This document shows, piece by piece, positions 33,810 to 42,834 of a DNA stretch of 64,000 bases. How positions within the stretch are numbered: position 1 is the stretch's first letter; each line of letters begins with the position of its first letter. Made by a program: the position numbers and the translations under genes. Source of the stretch: Mitsuaria sp. 7 (lineage in GTDB: Bacteria > Pseudomonadota > Gammaproteobacteria > Burkholderiales > Burkholderiaceae_C); assembly GCF_001653795.1 (NCBI RefSeq), contig NZ_CP011514.1, forward strand, positions 2,932,279 through 2,996,278, read 5' to 3'. The notes below the pieces were generated by a model, which worked only from the letters and a program-made list of their open reading frames with translations, was not told the origin of the DNA and did not search any database.

Positions 33810-34514
33810 ATGACCACACACCGCCCCTCGCGCAACGGCGCCCTGCTGCTCGCAGCCTCCTGCTTCGCCACCCTCGTGCACAGCGCCCCGACGACGGCTG
33901 TCGAGCGGCCCACCAGCATCTGCAACTTCGGCGCCTTCGTCGCCGAGACCGACCCCGCCGGACTCAAGGTCCGCGCCGCGCCGGACCCGCGCGCCAAGGT
34001 CCTCGGCACGCTGCCGCCCACCTTCATCGAGCCGTCGGCCGGCTATGGCGTGCGCGTCGAGGTCGACGTCGCCGGCGCGCGCAACGGCTGGTTCCTGATC
34101 CGCAACGCCAGCGACAACGAGGCATTGACCGACCGCCCCGCACGGCCGATGTTCTCGGGCGAAGGCTGGGTCAGCGGCAGCAGGTTGACCGTGAAGTCGC
34201 AGGCCGATGTCGGACGCGCAGGACCGAGCCCGAAGGCCGTCGCCGTGCTGCGCATCGGCGACAACGAGACCTTCGACAACGACATCGTCATCGAGGCTGG
34301 ACGCCTCGCGGACTGCAACGGGAAGTGGGCGCAGGTGGAGTTCGCCGACCAGCGCTTCCCGGCCAAGGATCGACGCTCGCTGAAGATCGACGCCGCCGCC
34401 CGCGCAGGCCTGCCGCCGGGCCGGTTCCGGGCCTGGGTGAACCGGATCTGCGCGATCCAGGAAACCAGCTGCGATGGCCTCGCCGGCGACGAGGCCGCCG
34501 ACGCCACGCCCTGA
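33810..34514 (+). CDS. Secreted SH3-domain protein
   Basis: 234 residues. The N-terminus RNGALLLAASCFATLVHSAP is a Sec signal peptide. The following ~70 residues contain a bacterial SH3-like unit (AGLKVRAAPDPRAKVLGTLPP), usually involved in binding peptidoglycan or cell-wall peptides. The rest is unassigned, with a few cysteines that could form disulfides in the periplasm. Monocistronic between DUF1810 and an AraC regulator. Confidence 0.75.
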   Translation: MTTHRPSRNGALLLAASCFATLVHSAPTTAVERPTSICNFGAFVAETDPAGLKVRAAPDPRAKVLGTLPPTFIEPSAGYGVRVEVDVAGARNGWFLIRNASDNEALTDRPARPMFSGEGWVSGSRLTVKSQADVGRAGPSPKAVAVLRIGDNETFDNDIVIEAGRLADCNGKWAQVEFADQRFPAKDRRSLKIDAAARAGLPPGRFRAWVNRICAIQETSCDGLAGDEAADATP

Positions 34515-34564
34515 GCACGTAACGCGCAGGGGTTGTTAGAGTCGCAGCATCCCCCGCGCCGCCC

Positions 34565-35371
34565 ATGCCCGCCTTCACCCGCCTCCCCTGCCCACTCCCC
34601 GGCGTCGACATCGTCAGCGCCGACAGCGCGAAGGCGTTCCCTCGTCACATCCACGATGAATTCGGCATCGGCCGCATCGATCGCGGCGCGCAGAAGACCG
34701 CGAGCGGCCGCGGCATGGTCCAGTCCGTCGCCGGCGACGTCATCACCGTCAACCCTGGCGAGGTCCACGATGGCCTCCCGCTCGGCGATCACGGCCGCGC
34801 CTGGCGCATGCTGTACCTGTCGCCCGATCTCGTCGGTGATCTCGTCGCCGACATCGCCGAGGGCCGCGCCGTCGGCGACGTCGAGTTCCATCGACCCACA
34901 CTGCACGACGATCGCATCGCCGGTCGCTTCGAATCGCTCTTCCACGCGATGGCCAGCACGCCGACCGCGTCCACCGACACACTCCGCGTCGACGGCGCGC
35001 TGCTCCTGCTGTTGCAGTCGCTGCTCCAGCCGCGCGCCGTCGCGCTGCCCGCGATCCCAGCAGGCATCGCGATCGCCCGCTCGCGGCTCGACGACGACCT
35101 CACCGCCGCGGTCAGCCTCGCAGACCTCGCTCGCGAGGCCGGGTTGAGCCGATTCCAGTTCCTGCGCGGGTTCACCCGCGCGACGGGACTTCCGCCTCAC
35201 GCCTACCTCGTGCAACGCCGCTTGCAGCAGGCACGCCGACTGATCGCGCTCGGCACGCCGCTCGCGGATGTCGCCGCCGCCAGCGGCTTCTTCGACCAGA
35301 GCCACCTGACACGCCACTTCGTCCGATGCTTCGGCATCGCGCCGGGCGCGTACGCCGCCGCGCTTCGTTGA
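34565..35371 (+). CDS. AraC-family transcriptional regulator
   Basis: 268 residues. The N-terminal cupin-like sensor includes FPRHIHDEFGIGRIDRG and NPGEVHDG; the C-terminal double HTH has VSLADLAREAGLSRFQFLRGFTRATGLPPHAYLVQRR and ADVAAASGFFDQSHLTRHF. This subfamily is often encoded next to a LysE exporter and is inferred to activate it, as here (107 bp downstream, same strand). Confidence 0.88.
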   Translation: MPAFTRLPCPLPGVDIVSADSAKAFPRHIHDEFGIGRIDRGAQKTASGRGMVQSVAGDVITVNPGEVHDGLPLGDHGRAWRMLYLSPDLVGDLVADIAEGRAVGDVEFHRPTLHDDRIAGRFESLFHAMASTPTASTDTLRVDGALLLLLQSLLQPRAVALPAIPAGIAIARSRLDDDLTAAVSLADLAREAGLSRFQFLRGFTRATGLPPHAYLVQRRLQQARRLIALGTPLADVAAASGFFDQSHLTRHFVRCFGIAPGAYAAALR

Positions 35372-35477
35372 GTCGGCTGAGCGTGAGTCAGCCGAGATCG
35401 CCTGCAATTTCGTCCAAGACGCGCCGCCGGCGCGCCTCGACCATGACCTCCCCGCCTTCAACGCCCCGAGGTCCGTC

Positions 35478-36107
35478 GTGCCCTTCTCTTCGCTCTCGAA
35501 TCCCGAGTTCCTGATCACCTCGCTGATCGTCGTGGCCTCGCCCGGCACCGGCGCGCTGGTCACCCTTGCCGCCGGGCTGTCGGGCGGCGCGCGGGCCTCG
35601 ATCCACGCCGCCCTCGGCTGCACGATCGGCATCGTCCCCCACATGCTGGCCGCGATCACCGGCCTGGCCGCCCTGCTACACGCCAGCGCCGTCGCCTTCG
35701 ACGCGGTGAAGTACGTCGGCGTCGTCTACCTGCTCTACATGGCCTGGATGTCGCTGAAGGACAGCGGACCGCTCGCCGTCGACACTGACAGCCCGCCGCG
35801 CTCCGCGCGCGAGGTCGTGGCCAACGCGGCCCTCGTGAACCTGCTCAACCCGAAGCTCTCGATCTTCTTCCTCGCCTTCCTGCCGCAGTTCATCGCCCGC
35901 GACGAGCCGCACCCGACGCCGTTGATGGTCGAGCTCTCCCTCGTCTTCATGGCCATGACCTTCGCCGTGTTCGCGGTCTACGGCGTCTTCGCCGCCGCGA
36001 TGCGCGACCGCGTGCTCACGCGCCCTCCCGTCCTGCGCTGGATGCGCCGCGGCTTCGCGGCCGCCTTTGTCGGACTGGGCGTGAAGCTCGCGCTGGTCCA
36101 GCGTTGA
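35478..36107 (+). CDS. LysE-family amino-acid/metabolite exporter
   Basis: 209 residues with five to six hydrophobic helices. The N-terminal SPGTGALVTLAAGLSGGARASIHAALG and central NAALVNLLNPKLSIFFLAFLPQF are the LysE/RhtB hallmarks. Probably exports an amino acid or similar compound across the inner membrane. Confidence 0.9.
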   Translation: MPFSSLSNPEFLITSLIVVASPGTGALVTLAAGLSGGARASIHAALGCTIGIVPHMLAAITGLAALLHASAVAFDAVKYVGVVYLLYMAWMSLKDSGPLAVDTDSPPRSAREVVANAALVNLLNPKLSIFFLAFLPQFIARDEPHPTPLMVELSLVFMAMTFAVFAVYGVFAAAMRDRVLTRPPVLRWMRRGFAAAFVGLGVKLALVQR

Positions 36108-36155
36108 AGGGCGCCCCCAGCGGACCCGGTCGACGCGTGTCGGCCCTGGTCGATC

Positions 36156-36659
36156 CTAGTCGGCCGCGCCCGCCGCCGGCATCACGCCGTCGAAGTCGAA
36201 CAGCTCCACCTTCTTGGGCTGCCCCGACCGCCGCTCCACCTTGTGCTGCGGCCCGATCGCCTTGCCGGTGCGGGCGTCGATGAGCTTGAGCTCCACCGGC
36301 TCCCCCGTCTCGGTGTCGACCAGCCGCACCGGCTTGTTCTTCAAGGCCGCGTGCTTGTTGCCCCAGGTCAGCAGCGCCAGCATCACCGGTCGCAAGTCCC
36401 GACCCTTGGGCGTCAGCACGTACTCGTAGCGCGGCGGCTTGTCGCTGTAGAGCCGCTTCTTGAGCAGCTCCCGCTCCACCAGTTCCGCCAGCCGGCGCGT
36501 CAGCGTGTTGGAGGCGATGCCCAGTTCGGTCGCGAACTCGTCGAAGCGGTGGTGACCGTAGAACACCTCGCGCAGGATCAGCACGCTCCAGCTGTCGCCC
36601 AGCATGTCCGTCGCCCTCGCCACCGGACAGGCCATGTCTTCGAAGCTCGTGCGGCGCAT
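36156..36659 (-). CDS. HxlR-family winged-helix regulator
   Basis: 167 residues from the ATG at 36659. The opening SFEDMACPVARATDMLGDSWSVLILREVFYG and RFDEFATELGIASNTLTRRLAELVE match HxlR-type regulators. The C-terminal 60 residues after the HTH are unusual in length and contain a VDTETGEPVELKLID strand pair. It is divergent from the efflux operon; two identical-pattern palindromes lie in the shared promoter region, so it probably represses that operon and itself. Confidence 0.92.
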   Translation of the reverse strand: MRRTSFEDMACPVARATDMLGDSWSVLILREVFYGHHRFDEFATELGIASNTLTRRLAELVERELLKKRLYSDKPPRYEYVLTPKGRDLRPVMLALLTWGNKHAALKNKPVRLVDTETGEPVELKLIDARTGKAIGPQHKVERRSGQPKKVELFDFDGVMPAAGAAD

Positions 36660-36739
36660 CGGGGATCTCCTTGTGGGTGACCAGCCCCGCCGCACCCGAT
36701 CGGCGCGACGGCGGTCCGGCCGTCCCGCGATTCTCACTG

Positions 36740-36756
36740 ACTTTCATCATGGAAGT
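36740..36756. promoter_or_regulatory. Palindromic operator 1 (HxlR-type, putative)
   Basis: ACTTTCATCATGGAAGT fits the perfect palindrome ACTTNCATNATGNAAGT. It lies between the HxlR gene start and the efflux operon start. Confidence 0.7.
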
Positions 36757-36795
36757 TAGTTGACGAATCAGCAACAGTGCATTCCCAAGCCAGTG

Positions 36796-36812
36796 ACTTC
36801 CATGATGCAAGT
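36796..36812. promoter_or_regulatory. Palindromic operator 2 (HxlR-type, putative)
   Basis: ACTTCCATGATGCAAGT, the same 17-bp palindrome pattern as 36740-36756, centre-to-centre 56 bp. Confidence 0.7.
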
Positions 36813-36869
36813 GACGTTCCTATAGTCCGCTCCATCGCTCGCCACCCGGCGGGCCTTCGGAGTCCTTCC

Positions 36870-38021
36870 ATGACCGCTTCAACGCCTTCCGCTTCCTCTT
36901 CAGCCGCCACGCCGCCGCGCCGCGCCCTCGGACGCGCCTCGCTGAAATGGGCCGTGCTGACGGCCGTCGTGCTCGGGATCGCCGCCTACGGCGCGCACTG
37001 GTGGACGGTGGGCCGATTCCATGAGGAGACCGACGACGCCTACGTCGGCGGCGACGTGACCGTGATCGGCGCGAAGGTCACGGGCTACATCACCGAGCTG
37101 CCGGTCACCGACAACCAGTTCGTCCACGCCGGCGACCTGCTCGCCCGCATCGACAGCCGCGACTACCAGGCCGCGCTGCAACGTACCATCGCCGCGGTCG
37201 AGGCGCAGGACGCCGCGATCGCCAACCTCGGCGCCTCCGCCGCACTGCAGCAGGCGGTGATCGCGAAGGCCCGCGCCGGCATCGACGCCGCTTCGGCTGA
37301 AGAGCAGCGCGCGCGCGACGATTTCGCGCGCTACAAGGACCTCGTCGGCCGCGCGGCCGTGTCGGTCGAAAGCAGCCAGCGCGCCGAAGCGAGCTTCAAG
37401 ACCGCGCAGGCCGGCTCCGCACGCGCCCGCGCCGAGCAGCAGGCCGCGGAGCGCCAGCTCGACGTCATCGCCACGCAGAAGCGCCAGGCGCAGGCCGCGC
37501 TCGCCCAGGCCCGCGCCGAACGCGACATCGCCCAGCTCAACCTGGGCTACACCGAGCTGCGCGCACCGCGCGACGGCTACATCGGCAACCGCAAGGCGCG
37601 GCTCGGCACCTACGTCGGCGTCGGCACGCCGCTGCTGTCGGTGGTCCCGGCACAGGGCCTGTGGATCGACGCGAACTTCAAGGAGGACCAGCTCGCGCGC
37701 ATGACCACCGGCCAGCCGGTGAACATCCGCGCGGACGCCTGGCCCGGCGTCGTGCTGCACGGCACGCTCGGCAGCCTCGCGCCGGCAACGGGCGCGCAGT
37801 TCAGCGTGCTGCCCGCGGAGAACGCGACCGGCAACTTCACCAAGATCGTCCAGCGCGTGCCGGTGCGCATCCAGCTCGATCCGGCCGATGAGCGCCTGGG
37901 CCGGCTGCGTCCGGGCCTGTCCGTCGTCGTCGAGGTCGACACCAACCACGCTGGCGCCGGCACCAAGAGCGCCAGCGCGGACGCCACCAAGACCGCGACG
38001 ACCACCGCGAGCGTGCAATGA
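36870..38021 (+). CDS. emrA: EmrA/HlyD-type membrane fusion protein
   Basis: 383 residues from the ATG at 36870. One N-terminal membrane helix (LKWAVLTAVVLGIAAYGAHWW), then EETDDAYVGGDVTVIGAKVTGYI, the lipoyl-type hairpin with a long alpha-helical coiled coil (about 95-220), and GYTELRAPRDGYIGNRKARLGTYV. Periplasmic adaptor linking the DHA2 pump to the outer-membrane channel; first gene of the operon. Confidence 0.93.
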   Translation: MTASTPSASSSAATPPRRALGRASLKWAVLTAVVLGIAAYGAHWWTVGRFHEETDDAYVGGDVTVIGAKVTGYITELPVTDNQFVHAGDLLARIDSRDYQAALQRTIAAVEAQDAAIANLGASAALQQAVIAKARAGIDAASAEEQRARDDFARYKDLVGRAAVSVESSQRAEASFKTAQAGSARARAEQQAAERQLDVIATQKRQAQAALAQARAERDIAQLNLGYTELRAPRDGYIGNRKARLGTYVGVGTPLLSVVPAQGLWIDANFKEDQLARMTTGQPVNIRADAWPGVVLHGTLGSLAPATGAQFSVLPAENATGNFTKIVQRVPVRIQLDPADERLGRLRPGLSVVVEVDTNHAGAGTKSASADATKTATTTASVQ

Positions 38022-39661
38022 GCACCGCCCTTGCCACGGCGGACGACGGGTCGGCGCCACCCCCACCGGCGCGCAAGCGCCCGCCCTTCTGGTCCGACAT
38101 CGTCGTCCCCATCGACCAGCTCACCACGCGCGACAAGGTGCTGGCCTTCGCCACCATGTGCGTGGGCATGTTCATCGCGCTGCTGGACATCCAGATCGTG
38201 TCGGCGTCGCTGCGCGACATCGGCGGCGGCCTCTCGGCCGGCGCGGACGACACCACCTGGGTGCAGACCAGCTACCTGATCGCCGAGATCATCGTGATCC
38301 CGCTCTCGGGCTGGCTCGCGAGCGTGGTCTCGACGCGATGGCTGTTCGCCGTCTCGGCGCTGGGCTTCACGCTGACCAGCCTGCTGTGCGGCCTGGCCTG
38401 GAACATCCAGAGCATGATCGCCTTCCGCGCGCTGCAGGGCTTCCTGGGCGGCTCCATGATCCCGATGGTCTTCACCACCGCGTTCATGTATTTCAGCGGC
38501 AAGCAGCGCGTGATCGCGGCGTCCACCATCGGCGCGATCGCCTCGCTGGCGCCCACGCTCGGTCCCGTCGTCGGCGGCTACATCACCGACGTGCTGTCCT
38601 GGCAGTGGCTCTTCTACATCAACCTGCTGCCGGGCCTGGTCGTGACCGTCGTCGTGCCGCTGATGGTGCGCGTCGACAAGCCCAATCTCTCGCTGCTCAA
38701 GGGCGCGGACTACCTGTCGATGGTGCTGCTCGCGGTGTTCCTCGGCTGTCTGGAATACACGCTCGAAGAGGGGCCGCGCTGGAACTGGTTCAGCGACTCG
38801 ACCATCGTCGCCACCGCGTGGATCGCCGGCGTGACGGGCATCGCGTTCATCGCGCGCAGCCTCACGCACGCGCATCCCATCGTCGACCTGCGCGCGCTCA
38901 AGGACCGCAACTTCGCGCTGGGCAGCCTGTTCTCGTTCATCACCGGCATCGGGATCTTCGCCACCATCTACCTGACGCCGCTGTTCCTCGGCCGCGTGCG
39001 CGGCTACGGCGCGCTCGACATCGGCTTGGCCGTGTTCTCCACCGGCGTGTTCCAGGTGATGTCGATCCCGCTGTACGCCTTCCTCGCCAGCCGCTTCGAC
39101 CTGCGCTGGATCCTCTTCGCGGGGCTCTCGCTCTTCGCGCTGTCGATGTGGGAGTTCGCGCCGATCACGCATGACTGGGGCTCGCATCAGCTGCTGCTGC
39201 CGCAGGCGCTGCGCGGCATGGGCCAGCAGCTCAGCGTGCCGCCGGTGGTGACGCTGGCGCTCGGGGCGCTGCCGCCGGCCCGGCTGAAGCTGGCCTCGGG
39301 GCTGTTCAACCTGATGCGCAACCTCGGCGGCGCCATCGGCATCGCGGCCTGCGCGACCATCCTCAACGACCGGACCAACCTGCACTTCCAGCGCCTGTCC
39401 GAGCACCTGACCACCCGCAACGAGGCGATGACCCAACTGCTGGCATCGACCGGCGCATCGCTGTCGGCCTCGATGCCATCGGGCGACGCCGCCACCGCCG
39501 CGCTGCGCCAGCTCTGGTCGCTGACCTACCGCGAGGCGCTGACGATGACCTTCGCCGACGCCTTCCTGATCGTGATGGGCTGCTTCATCGTCGCGCTGGT
39601 CTTCGTACCGATGCTGCGCAAGATCGCGCCGCCCGCCGCGCCCTCCGCCGATGCGCATTGA
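38018..39661 (+). CDS. emrB: EmrB/DHA2-family drug efflux permease
   Basis: 547 residues with 14 predicted hydrophobic segments. MCVGMFIALLDIQIVSASLRDIGGGL and WVQTSYLIAEIIVIPLSGWLA are DHA2 motifs. A proton-driven exporter of hydrophobic compounds. The start overlaps the adaptor stop (ATGA), so the two are translationally coupled. Confidence 0.94.
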   Translation: MSTALATADDGSAPPPPARKRPPFWSDIVVPIDQLTTRDKVLAFATMCVGMFIALLDIQIVSASLRDIGGGLSAGADDTTWVQTSYLIAEIIVIPLSGWLASVVSTRWLFAVSALGFTLTSLLCGLAWNIQSMIAFRALQGFLGGSMIPMVFTTAFMYFSGKQRVIAASTIGAIASLAPTLGPVVGGYITDVLSWQWLFYINLLPGLVVTVVVPLMVRVDKPNLSLLKGADYLSMVLLAVFLGCLEYTLEEGPRWNWFSDSTIVATAWIAGVTGIAFIARSLTHAHPIVDLRALKDRNFALGSLFSFITGIGIFATIYLTPLFLGRVRGYGALDIGLAVFSTGVFQVMSIPLYAFLASRFDLRWILFAGLSLFALSMWEFAPITHDWGSHQLLLPQALRGMGQQLSVPPVVTLALGALPPARLKLASGLFNLMRNLGGAIGIAACATILNDRTNLHFQRLSEHLTTRNEAMTQLLASTGASLSASMPSGDAATAALRQLWSLTYREALTMTFADAFLIVMGCFIVALVFVPMLRKIAPPAAPSADAH

Positions 39662-39706
39662 TGCCCTCGCCTGTTCCGAATCCTTCGACTTTCTAGGAGA
39701 CCCGCC

Positions 39707-41251
39707 ATGACGCTCCTGCATTCCGTCTCTCTCCGCCCGCTGATCCGGCTCGCGCCGCTGGCCCTCGCCGCCTTTCTCGTCGCCTGCGCGCAGATGCCCG
39801 GGCCCGGTGAACGCCCCCGCGCGCTCGACGACCGCTTCGCCGGCCAGTCCCTGATCGCGCAGCACCAGGACGGCGTCGCGCCGGCCACGCTGGGCACCTG
39901 GTGGCAGGACTTCGACGATCCGGCGCTGACCGCGATCGTCCAGCGCGCGCTGGACCAGAACCTGGACCTCGCCATCGCGCTGGCACGGGTCGACCAGGCG
40001 CGCGCCGCGGCGCAAGGCGCCGGCGCGCAGCGCCTGCCGCAGGGCGCGGTGCAAGGACAGCTGCTCACTCAGCGCCAGTCGCTGAAGAGCCCCGAGGGTT
40101 CGCTCGCCCATGGCTTCCCGGGCTACGACCGGAATCAGACCTTGCAGACGCTCGGCGTGGGTGCGAGCTGGGAGGCCGATCTCGCCGGCGGTTTGCGACA
40201 AGGCGAGACCGCCGCGGTCGCCGAGTGGCAGGCCGCGGAAGCCGCGCGGCTGGGTGCGCGCGTGACCGTGGCCGCCGAAGCCGCCGATGCCTACTTCCGT
40301 GTGCGCGGCGCGCAGGCCCGCATCGAGGTCGCCAAGGCCCATCTGCGCACGCAGTCGCAATTGCTGCAATTGATCCAGGACCGGTTCAAGGGCGGGCTCG
40401 CCGCGCAGCGCGAAGTCGCGGAGGCCCAGGCGTTGCAGCTGCAGGCGCGTGGCACGCTGCCGCCGCTGAGGACCGAGCTCGCGCAGCAGCAGCATCGCCT
40501 CGACGTGCTGATGGGCGAGCAGGCCGGGACCTATGCGGCGAAGCTGATGTCGGCATCGCAGGCGCAATCGCAATCGCAATCGCAATCGCAAGCCTCATCG
40601 CTGACAGCCTCGCAGGCGACCTCGCGGTCATCGACGTACCGCGTCCCCACGCTGCCCGGCGACCTGACGCCCGCCACGCTGATGCGTCGTCGTCCCGACG
40701 TCATCGCCGCCGAGCGCCAGCTCGACGCCAGCCAGGCCCGCATCGGCGTGGCGACGGCCGAGTACTACCCGCGCCTGACGCTGGGCGGGGTGCTGGGCGC
40801 GTCCAGCCTGCACGGCGGGCTGTTCAGCTCGCAGGCGTTCCAGCCGCAGGCGCTACTCGGCCTGCACTGGCGGCTGTTCGACTTCGGCCGCGTCGATGCC
40901 GAAGTCGCGCAGGCGCGTGGCGCGCGGGCCGAGGCGCTCGCGCAGGTGCGGCAGCGGATGCTACGGGCGACCGAGGATGTCGAGAACGCCCTCGTCACGC
41001 TGTCCGAGCTGGAGCAGCAACGCGGCGACCTCGCGAAGGAAGTCCGCGCGCATCAGGTCGCGCGCGACGCGGCCGAGGACGCCTACAAGGGCGGCGCCGC
41101 CAGCCTGATCGAAGTGCTGCAGGAAGATCGTCTGCTGCTCGGCGCGCGCGACCAGCTCGCGCAACTGGACGCGAACCATGCACGGGCCGCCGTGTCGGCG
41201 TTCCGCGCCTTCGGCGGCGGTTGGGACGCTGCGGAAAACCCGACGCGCTAG
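39707..41251 (+). CDS. Outer-membrane efflux channel lipoprotein (OprM/NodT family)
   Basis: 514 residues. Lipoprotein signal with lipobox FLVAC. The TolC-like repeat halves are visible (WWQDFDDPALTAIVQRALDQNLDLAIALARVDQARA; DLTPATLMRRRPDVIAAERQLDASQARIGVATAEYYPRLTLGG). A Gln/Ser-rich insert near residue 285-305 comes from a CAATCG hexamer array. It completes the tripartite pump, 45 bp after emrB. Confidence 0.92.
   Translation: MTLLHSVSLRPLIRLAPLALAAFLVACAQMPGPGERPRALDDRFAGQSLIAQHQDGVAPATLGTWWQDFDDPALTAIVQRALDQNLDLAIALARVDQARAAAQGAGAQRLPQGAVQGQLLTQRQSLKSPEGSLAHGFPGYDRNQTLQTLGVGASWEADLAGGLRQGETAAVAEWQAAEAARLGARVTVAAEAADAYFRVRGAQARIEVAKAHLRTQSQLLQLIQDRFKGGLAAQREVAEAQALQLQARGTLPPLRTELAQQQHRLDVLMGEQAGTYAAKLMSASQAQSQSQSQSQASSLTASQATSRSSTYRVPTLPGDLTPATLMRRRPDVIAAERQLDASQARIGVATAEYYPRLTLGGVLGASSLHGGLFSSQAFQPQALLGLHWRLFDFGRVDAEVAQARGARAEALAQVRQRMLRATEDVENALVTLSELEQQRGDLAKEVRAHQVARDAAEDAYKGGAASLIEVLQEDRLLLGARDQLAQLDANHARAAVSAFRAFGGGWDAAENPTR
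40565..40588 (+). repeat. In-frame CAATCG hexamer repeat
   Basis: Four perfect CAATCG units inside the outer-membrane channel gene, encoding Gln-Ser dipeptides. Copy-number change keeps the frame and alters linker length only. Confidence 0.85.
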
Positions 41252-41291
41252 CCGCCCGGTCGACGACCCGGCCTCGTTAGCATCGGGCCCC

Positions 41292-42215
41292 ATGAGCCCG
41301 CCGCCTGCCTCGTCATCACCGTCGTCCAAGCTTCCCGCCCCACCCGCGCGCGGCGCCGGCGGCCTGCTGCCGCTGCTCTTCGTCGCCGTCTGGAGCACCG
41401 GCTTCATCGGCGCGAAGTTCGGCCTGCCGGACGCGGAGCCGCTGACCTTCCTCTCGTGGCGCTACGCCGCGGTGATCGCGCTGATGTTGCCGGTGGTGCT
41501 GGTGTTGCGCGCGCCCTGGCCTCGCTCGATGGCCGCGTGCGGGCACATCGCGGTGACCGGCCTGCTGGTGCACGGCGTGTATCTGGGCGGCGTGTTCACG
41601 GCGATCTCGCATGGATTGCCGGCGGGCATCACCGCCCTGGTCGTCGGCTTGCAGCCGCTGGTCACGGCGCTCGGCGCGCGCGCGTTCCTCGGCGAGCGCA
41701 TCGACCGCATGCAGTGGCTGGGCCTGGCGCTGGGCTTCCTCGGCGTCGGCCTCGTCGTCGCGCAGAAGATCGCGGCCGTTCCGGGCAACGCGTTGCTGAC
41801 GATGCTGCTGCCCGCCGTCATCGCCTTGATCGGCATTACCGCCGGCACGCTCTACCAGAAGAAGTTCTGTCCTTCCTTCGACCTGCGCACCGGCTCGATC
41901 ATCCAGTTCGTGCCGAGCCTGCTCGTCACCGCCGCGATCGCCGCGATGACCGAGACCATGGACGTCCACTGGACCGGTCAGTTCGTCTTCGCGCTGGCGT
42001 GGCTGGTGCTGGTGTTGTCGCTGGGCGCGGTCAGCCTGCTGAATGTGCTGATCCGCCGCGGCAGCGCCGTGAACGTCGCCAGCCTGTTCTACCTGACGCC
42101 GCCGACGACCGCGTTGATCGCCTGGGCGCTGTTCGGCGAGACGCTCAGCGGCCTCGCGATGGCCGGCATGGCGCTGGTCGCGATCGGCGTGTGGCTGGCG
42201 CGCAGGACGCGCTGA
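41292..42215 (+). CDS. EamA/DMT-family transporter
   Basis: 307 residues from the ATG at 41292. About ten hydrophobic helices with two EamA repeats: VAVWSTGFIGAKFGLPDAEPLTFLSWRYA in the first and LFYLTPPTTALIAWALFGETLS in the second. An inner-membrane permease for an unidentified metabolite or drug. It starts 41 bp after the efflux channel and could be read through from that operon. Confidence 0.9.
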   Translation: MSPPPASSSPSSKLPAPPARGAGGLLPLLFVAVWSTGFIGAKFGLPDAEPLTFLSWRYAAVIALMLPVVLVLRAPWPRSMAACGHIAVTGLLVHGVYLGGVFTAISHGLPAGITALVVGLQPLVTALGARAFLGERIDRMQWLGLALGFLGVGLVVAQKIAAVPGNALLTMLLPAVIALIGITAGTLYQKKFCPSFDLRTGSIIQFVPSLLVTAAIAAMTETMDVHWTGQFVFALAWLVLVLSLGAVSLLNVLIRRGSAVNVASLFYLTPPTTALIAWALFGETLSGLAMAGMALVAIGVWLARRTR

Positions 42216-42216
42216 C

Positions 42217-42243
42217 GAAAAAGGCGGCCACGCGGGCCGCCTT
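42217..42243. terminator. Convergent terminator
   Basis: Stem AAGGCGGCC/GGCCGCCTT (42221-42229, 42235-42243) between the DMT transporter and the opposing small secreted-protein gene. On the minus strand it is followed by a T run, so it mainly ends that gene. Confidence 0.8.
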
Positions 42244-42263
42244 CCTCAGTGATGACAGCGGGA

Positions 42264-42692
42264 TCAGTTGCGGTCAGCGCGAGCCGGCAGCGTGGTGTCC
42301 GTGCTCTCGGTGCTCATCGTCGACGAGTCCGTCGACGACGTGCCGGCGCTCGGCGCGCTCATCGGCATCGGATCGGTCTGCGTGCGGACGTTCGGGTCCT
42401 GACGCTGTTCCGTCGTCTGGTTGTTGCCGTTGTTCTGGCTGCTGGTGGCCGGTTGGCTGTTCTGCCAATCGTTCGTCGTCGCGGGCTGGCCCGTGCTCGG
42501 ATTGGCGGCCGGCGTCGCAGGTGGCGCCTTGCCCTGGTCGTTGTTGTTGGACAGCGGATCACTGGTCTGATCGCGCGCGCCGACGGAGCCGGAGCTGCCG
42601 CCCTGGCCGCCGCTCTGGGCGTGAAGGAAGCCGACGCCGGAAGCCAGCGCAATCGCCATTGCCGCGGTGGTGATCTTGGAACGTGGGTTCAT
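42264..42692 (-). CDS. Secreted low-complexity Ser/Thr/Asn/Gln-rich protein
   Basis: 142 residues from the ATG at 42692, with AGGAGA upstream. A Sec signal peptide (KITTAAMAIALASGVGFLHAQ) is followed by a mature region almost entirely of Ser, Thr, Asn, Gln, Gly, Pro and Ala. No fold is expected. Proteins of this type may be envelope-associated or stress-related; no function is known. Confidence 0.7.
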   Translation of the reverse strand: MNPRSKITTAAMAIALASGVGFLHAQSGGQGGSSGSVGARDQTSDPLSNNNDQGKAPPATPAANPSTGQPATTNDWQNSQPATSSQNNGNNQTTEQRQDPNVRTQTDPMPMSAPSAGTSSTDSSTMSTESTDTTLPARADRN

Positions 42693-42834
42693 GGTGGATC
42701 TCCTGGGAACTGTGGATTGAAAGGTCTTGCCGGGGGCCGCCGCGCGGTTCGCATCGCGTCCTGTCGCATCGCGAACCGTCGCAGCACCCTTGCAAGGAAA
42801 GACCGGCAATCCCGATGCCCGCGCGATGTGCCGA

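Noticed and set aside
37610..40591. 993-codon open frame on the minus strand across the efflux operon
   Set aside because: Opposite-strand shadow of emrA/emrB/outer-membrane channel in high-GC DNA; its Arg/Gln/Gly/His-rich composition matches no family.
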